26,539 bases of DNA from a virus: the IMG/VR virus record IMGVR_UViG_3300025894_001524, positions 1 to 26,539 of that record; one strand, 5' to 3'. Positions 24,142 to 26,539 of this stretch are shown piece by piece. Position 1 is the stretch's first letter. Every line of letters begins with the position of its first letter. The notes under the pieces were generated by a model that saw only the letters and a list, made by a program, of their open reading frames with translations, ran no database searches and was not told the origin of the DNA. Both the position numbers and the translations under genes were made by a program.

Positions 24142-24771
24142 ATGGCACAATCAAAAGGAAACGGCTCTGGTGTAGCAGAATTTGCAACAGGTACATTAGT
24201 AGCTAAATCAAACCTTAAAGCAATCAAAGTAGATTTGGGATTTGACATCTCAGGCGAAGACGATGCATCAGGCGAAGCTGTAGAAACAGCATTACAATTT
24301 GTTCAACCATTGATGTACATGGGTGTATCAGCTGATGCGACATCAGATGTTATTAACGGTCAAACTGAAGCAGCATATGACGGCGCTGGTTCAAACGGTA
24401 GTTTTGTTGGTGGAACAGGTTATGCAGCAGCAGAAGTTATCACTCTAAGCGATGGCTCTACTGTAACAGTTGATACAGTTGACGCTGGTGTGGTTACTGA
24501 GTTTACAATTTCTTCAGTTGGTGGCGCAAATTCAAGCGAAGGTGCTACACTAACAACTGCTAGTTCAACTGTAGCAGGTAACGATGACTTTACACTAACA
24601 CTAGGTGGCGACAACGTTGCAGGCGGTGGCGGTGTATTCCATTGCATCGTTGATGGTTCACAATGTGATGTTGCAGCATTGCAAGCACAAATTCGTGCTG
24701 TAGGCACTGTAGCTGGTAACAACTTTGCTGGCGCAACAGTAGCATTAGGTTCAAGTATTACTGTAGCTTAA
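24142..24771 (+). CDS. Virion-type protein with inserted GGTGY-type domain (209 aa)
   Basis: Begins MAQSKGNGSGVAEFATGTL. The C-terminal ~45 residues (FHCIVDGSQCDVAALQAQIRAVGTVAGNNFAGATV) align with the end of the 123-aa protein encoded next (MHVALEGTFGTDTYDG...LIAVAATIDGVNFANILV), as does the GEAVETALQF segment with GGAVEKALEL. Between them lies an extra ~80-residue Gly/Thr/Val-rich stretch containing FVGGTGYAAAEVITLSDGSTV, a beta motif often seen repeated in phage and secreted beta proteins. So this looks like a paralogue with a domain inserted. Two cysteines in the C-terminal part (CIVDGSQC) could pair. Strong ribosome site, own promoter and terminator: an abundant late product, possibly capsid decoration or fibre. 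Confidence 0.82.
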   Translation: MAQSKGNGSGVAEFATGTLVAKSNLKAIKVDLGFDISGEDDASGEAVETALQFVQPLMYMGVSADATSDVINGQTEAAYDGAGSNGSFVGGTGYAAAEVITLSDGSTVTVDTVDAGVVTEFTISSVGGANSSEGATLTTASSTVAGNDDFTLTLGGDNVAGGGGVFHCIVDGSQCDVAALQAQIRAVGTVAGNNFAGATVALGSSITVA

Positions 24772-24810
24772 ATTTATGCAATAGCGTAAATTGAATTTAC
24801 ATAATTACAT

Positions 24811-24838
24811 AAAAAGCACTCTTCGGGGTGCTTTTTTT
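24811..24838 (+). terminator. Rho-independent terminator with TTCG loop
   Basis: AAAAAGCACTC pairs with GGGTGCTTTTT around a TTCG loop, one T-G wobble in the stem, then a T run. Nearly the same sequence as the terminator at 24057. Confidence 0.92.
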
Positions 24839-24849
24839 GACTAGAAAAA

Positions 24850-24857
24850 GATAAATA
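24850..24857 (+). promoter_or_regulatory. Late promoter GATAAATA for the gene at 24888
   Basis: GATAAATACG lies 12 bases after the terminator; the same TAGGAGAATTAA ribosome site follows (AGGAG 24876-24880). Confidence 0.68.
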
Positions 24858-24887
24858 CGTATAATATATTAATTTAGGAGAATTAAG

Positions 24888-25259
24888 ATGGCACAAACAA
24901 AAATACATGGTGGAGTACAAATTAGCCAAGGTTTAACAGGCTCATTAACTCACGTAACATTAAGTTTTAATAGCATTGACGTTTCTGGAAAGTTAGCAGT
25001 GGGCGGCGCAGTAGAAAAGGCACTCGAACTAATCGCAGGCGCTGGTTTTAACCCAGTAATCATCGGTACACCTTTTGATTTAAATGCAACAGCAGACGCA
25101 ATGCATGTAGCGTTAGAAGGCACGTTCGGTACTGATACATATGATGGTACAAACGCAGAAACAGTAGCGGCTCACTTGGAAGATGTTCTTATAGCAGTAG
25201 CAGCAACAATCGACGGCGTTAACTTTGCAAACATTCTTGTAACAGCGTTCGTATACTAA
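24888..25259 (+). CDS. Small virion-type protein, third of three related late genes (123 aa)
   Basis: MAQTKIHGGVQISQGLTGSL opens a cysteine-free alpha/beta protein of 123 aa with a central helix (GGAVEKALELIAGAG), a MHVALEG strand and a C-terminal LIAVAATIDGVNFANILVTAFVY. It shares its start (MAQ), its ribosome site and its C-terminal half with the 209-aa protein upstream. Absence of the ~80-residue insert makes it the likely simple form of the fold. It has its own late promoter and terminator, so it should be strongly expressed. Virion decoration or tail role is inferred only from context. Confidence 0.82.
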   Translation: MAQTKIHGGVQISQGLTGSLTHVTLSFNSIDVSGKLAVGGAVEKALELIAGAGFNPVIIGTPFDLNATADAMHVALEGTFGTDTYDGTNAETVAAHLEDVLIAVAATIDGVNFANILVTAFVY

Positions 25260-25308
25260 AAGAATCCTTACTACCTTAGGGACCGTGACAACGGAAGGCG
25301 TCACAACT

Positions 25309-25337
25309 AAAAGCACACTTTGGTGTGCTTTTTTTTT
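25309..25337 (+). terminator. Rho-independent terminator
   Basis: AAAAGCACAC and GTGTGCTTTT pair around a TTTG loop, followed by a run of T residues. It ends the 123-aa gene; a further inverted repeat (GTGAC/GTCAC, 25285-25303) lies just upstream. Confidence 0.92.
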
Positions 25338-25357
25338 GATTTAAAAGTATGTAATCA

Positions 25358-25365
25358 GATAAATA
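25358..25365 (+). promoter_or_regulatory. Late promoter GATAAATA for the gene at 25390
   Basis: GATAAATACTG lies 20 bases after the terminator; the predicted start near 25371 is only 4 bases before the first ATG (25375) and 19 before the second (25390). Confidence 0.65.
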
Positions 25366-25389
25366 CTGTAAACAATGGGAACACACACA

Positions 25390-25794
25390 ATGGCATTACC
25401 AAGATCAGGCGCTATGGGTAGCCAGGAAGTAGTTACTGGCAACATAGAATTTTACACACTTTATACTACATTAGACATAACACGCACAGGAGATTTTTCA
25501 GACAACTCTCAAAAAGATTTTGAAAGCGTTGTCCAAGTAATAGGGTTAAGAGCTATGCCTATTATTATGAATAATCCTGTAGAATTAAATGGTGTAGGTG
25601 GTAATGTTTTAGAAAATTATGGTGCGCAAACTGTTACAGGTCCAGGATGGATATTTAAGTTTGCATTCGAAAGATCAGAAGTGCACACTATACAAACACT
25701 AACTGACGAATTACACGGCATTGTTTTAAATGCTGGAGTTATAGATACAAAAAATACTGTAAATACAGAATTTGATAAACAGGACTTATTGTAA
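25390..25794 (+). CDS. Putative virion protein (134 aa)
   Basis: ATGs occur at 25375 and 25390. The second is preferred: it is 19 bases after the predicted late transcript start and has GGGA (25378-25381) as weak ribosome site, giving MALPRSGAMGSQEVVTGN. The first would give a transcript with a four-base leader and adds only MGTHT. The protein is a soluble beta/alpha fold: IEFYTLYTTLDITRTGDFSD, FESVVQVIGLRAMPIIMNNPVEL, GPGWIFKFAFERSEVHTIQTL. No cysteine or membrane helix. Family not recognised; the late promoter suggests a virion role. The next gene begins on its stop codon (TAATG). Confidence 0.78.
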   Translation: MALPRSGAMGSQEVVTGNIEFYTLYTTLDITRTGDFSDNSQKDFESVVQVIGLRAMPIIMNNPVELNGVGGNVLENYGAQTVTGPGWIFKFAFERSEVHTIQTLTDELHGIVLNAGVIDTKNTVNTEFDKQDLL

Positions 25795-26033
25795 TGGCAG
25801 ACAAACAGACTAAAACAAGTACACAAAGATATGTTGAAAACAATAATATGGAAGCACATATTATTGCTGATATGTTACGTATAGAAGGGATCACTACTGA
25901 GTTACGAGAATTTAAAGATGATACAAAACAAAGATTAAATAAATTAGAGGGTTGGATAGTAACTATAGTAGGAGTTACTGTTACTACATTAATTGCAACT
26001 GTAGGATCATTACTCTTTAGGATAATTGGATGA
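25794..26033 (+). CDS. Small protein with C-terminal membrane helix, XhlA-like layout (79 aa)
   Basis: Coupled to the previous gene through TAATG. An N-terminal hydrophilic region and amphipathic helix (TTELREFKDDTKQRLNKLEG) lead into a single C-terminal membrane helix (WIVTIVGVTVTTLIATVGSLLF). This layout, a short coiled coil followed by one C-terminal membrane segment, matches the XhlA hemolysin family that works with holins in some phages, but also many unrelated tail-anchored proteins. No sequence signature settles it. A lysis accessory or virion-associated membrane protein is possible. Confidence 0.75.
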   Translation: MADKQTKTSTQRYVENNNMEAHIIADMLRIEGITTELREFKDDTKQRLNKLEGWIVTIVGVTVTTLIATVGSLLFRIIG

Positions 26034-26491
26034 AAATAGAACAAATAATTAGTGAAAAGAAACCAACAGACATGAAGTGTTGGGACGGATATAAAAAACA
26101 AGGCACTAAACCAGGTACCGGCAAAAACAAAGGTAAGAGAGTCAATAACTGTGTACCCGAAGAAGTATCTATTGATGATGACAATGCATTCTTTGAAGAG
26201 TTCGGTTGGGTTGAGGATAACCTAGAAGAAGCAGAATATCAAGGACGCAAAGTCAAACTTAACAAGCCCATGCAGGGCGATGTTAAAAAATTCAAAGTGT
26301 ATGTAAAAGATCCTAAAACTGGCAATGTCAAGAAAGTAAACTTTGGGCACGGTGGTAGCAGTGTTAAAGGCAAAGCTATGCGAATACGCAAGAGCAATCC
26401 AAAAGCACGTAAGAGCTTTAGAGCAAGACATAACTGTGATAACCCAGGACCTAAAACAAAGGCTAGATATTGGTCATGTAGGAAATGGTAA
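26030..26491 (+). CDS. Conserved basic phage protein with capsid-targeting-like leader (153 aa)
   Basis: The leader MKIEQIISEKK carries an ISE site that fits the prohead-protease (I/L)xE consensus. It is followed by DMKCWDGYKKQGTKPGTGKN, a Cys-containing block ending NNCVPE, an acidic linker (DDDNAFFEEFGWVEDNLEEAE) and a very basic C-terminal domain (GHGGSSVKGKAMRIRKSNPK) ending RARHNCDNPGPKTKARYWS. I recall that last pattern (RARHNCDNPGPKTKARYWSC) as highly conserved in many phage proteins without known function. Basic charge and leader fit a DNA-associated head-internal or scaffold-related protein. It overlaps the previous gene by ATGA. Confidence 0.88.
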   Translation: MKIEQIISEKKPTDMKCWDGYKKQGTKPGTGKNKGKRVNNCVPEEVSIDDDNAFFEEFGWVEDNLEEAEYQGRKVKLNKPMQGDVKKFKVYVKDPKTGNVKKVNFGHGGSSVKGKAMRIRKSNPKARKSFRARHNCDNPGPKTKARYWSCRKW

Positions 26492-26492
26492 T

Positions 26493-26539
26493 ATGAGATT
26501 AGATGAGTTGGGAGACGATATCACAGAAGCCAGAATGGT
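26493..26539 (+). CDS. Start of a gene cut by the window edge
   Basis: An ATG one base after the previous stop opens a frame reading MRLDELGDDITEARM to the window end. It cannot be identified from 15 codons, but MRLDEL...ITE again matches the short leader with an (I/L)xE site seen in neighbouring genes, so it probably belongs to the same class of proteins. Confidence 0.6.
   Translation, partial: MRLDELGDDITEARM

Overview
The window looks like part of the genome of a marine T4-like myovirus (contractile-tailed phage). It is AT-rich and tightly packed, and nearly all genes lie on the + strand with ATGA/TAATG-type stop-start overlaps. It carries a T4 gp61-type primase followed at once by a T4 gp41-type DnaB-family helicase. 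It also has many copies of the NATAAATA late-promoter element (mostly GATAAATA) known from T4 (TATAAATA) and T4-like cyanophages. Several small proteins are of the kind shared by cyanophages and SAR11 phages. The host cannot be fixed from the sequence; a SAR11-like alphaproteobacterium or a marine cyanobacterium would both fit.

Layout. 1-2075: host-derived or accessory metabolism, with an A-type Fe-S carrier cut by the window edge, four small unknown genes and an RmlB-like sugar-nucleotide 4,6-dehydratase. 2083-6231: replication, with a 195-aa protein bearing Pol III alpha-like motifs, then primase and helicase; a lone minus-strand gene and a virion-type gene sit between them. 6266-7364: two conserved small genes, a consensus sigma70 promoter driving tRNA-Pro(UGG) and tRNA-Gly(UCC), and a 36-aa membrane microprotein. 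7383-15023: one giant gene (about 2546 aa) encoding a Thr/Val-rich protein with a regular ~106-residue repeat, probably a virion-attached fibre or adhesin. 15062-19066: late genes for an EF-hand membrane protein, two secreted proteins, a membrane-anchored coiled coil and a conserved structural protein. 19132-23679: an operon of an Ala-rich repeat protein, a nucleotidyltransferase-fold protein and two basic proteins. 23724-25259: three related small virion-type proteins in separate promoter/terminator cassettes. 25390-26539: further small late genes, the last cut by the window edge.

How it works together. Early genes (the Pol III-like gene, primase-helicase, tRNAs) have near-perfect sigma70 promoters, so unmodified host polymerase should read them. 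The structural half is read from NATAAATA late promoters, several overlapping the preceding stop codon. In three genes (2083, 3053, 3887) the predicted transcription start falls exactly on the ATG, implying leaderless mRNAs. Six proteins of the 19132-26539 block begin with short leaders containing (I/L)xE-like sites, resembling T4 capsid-targeting sequences cut by the prohead protease. This suggests a set of head-internal, possibly injected proteins, including the nucleotidyltransferase.
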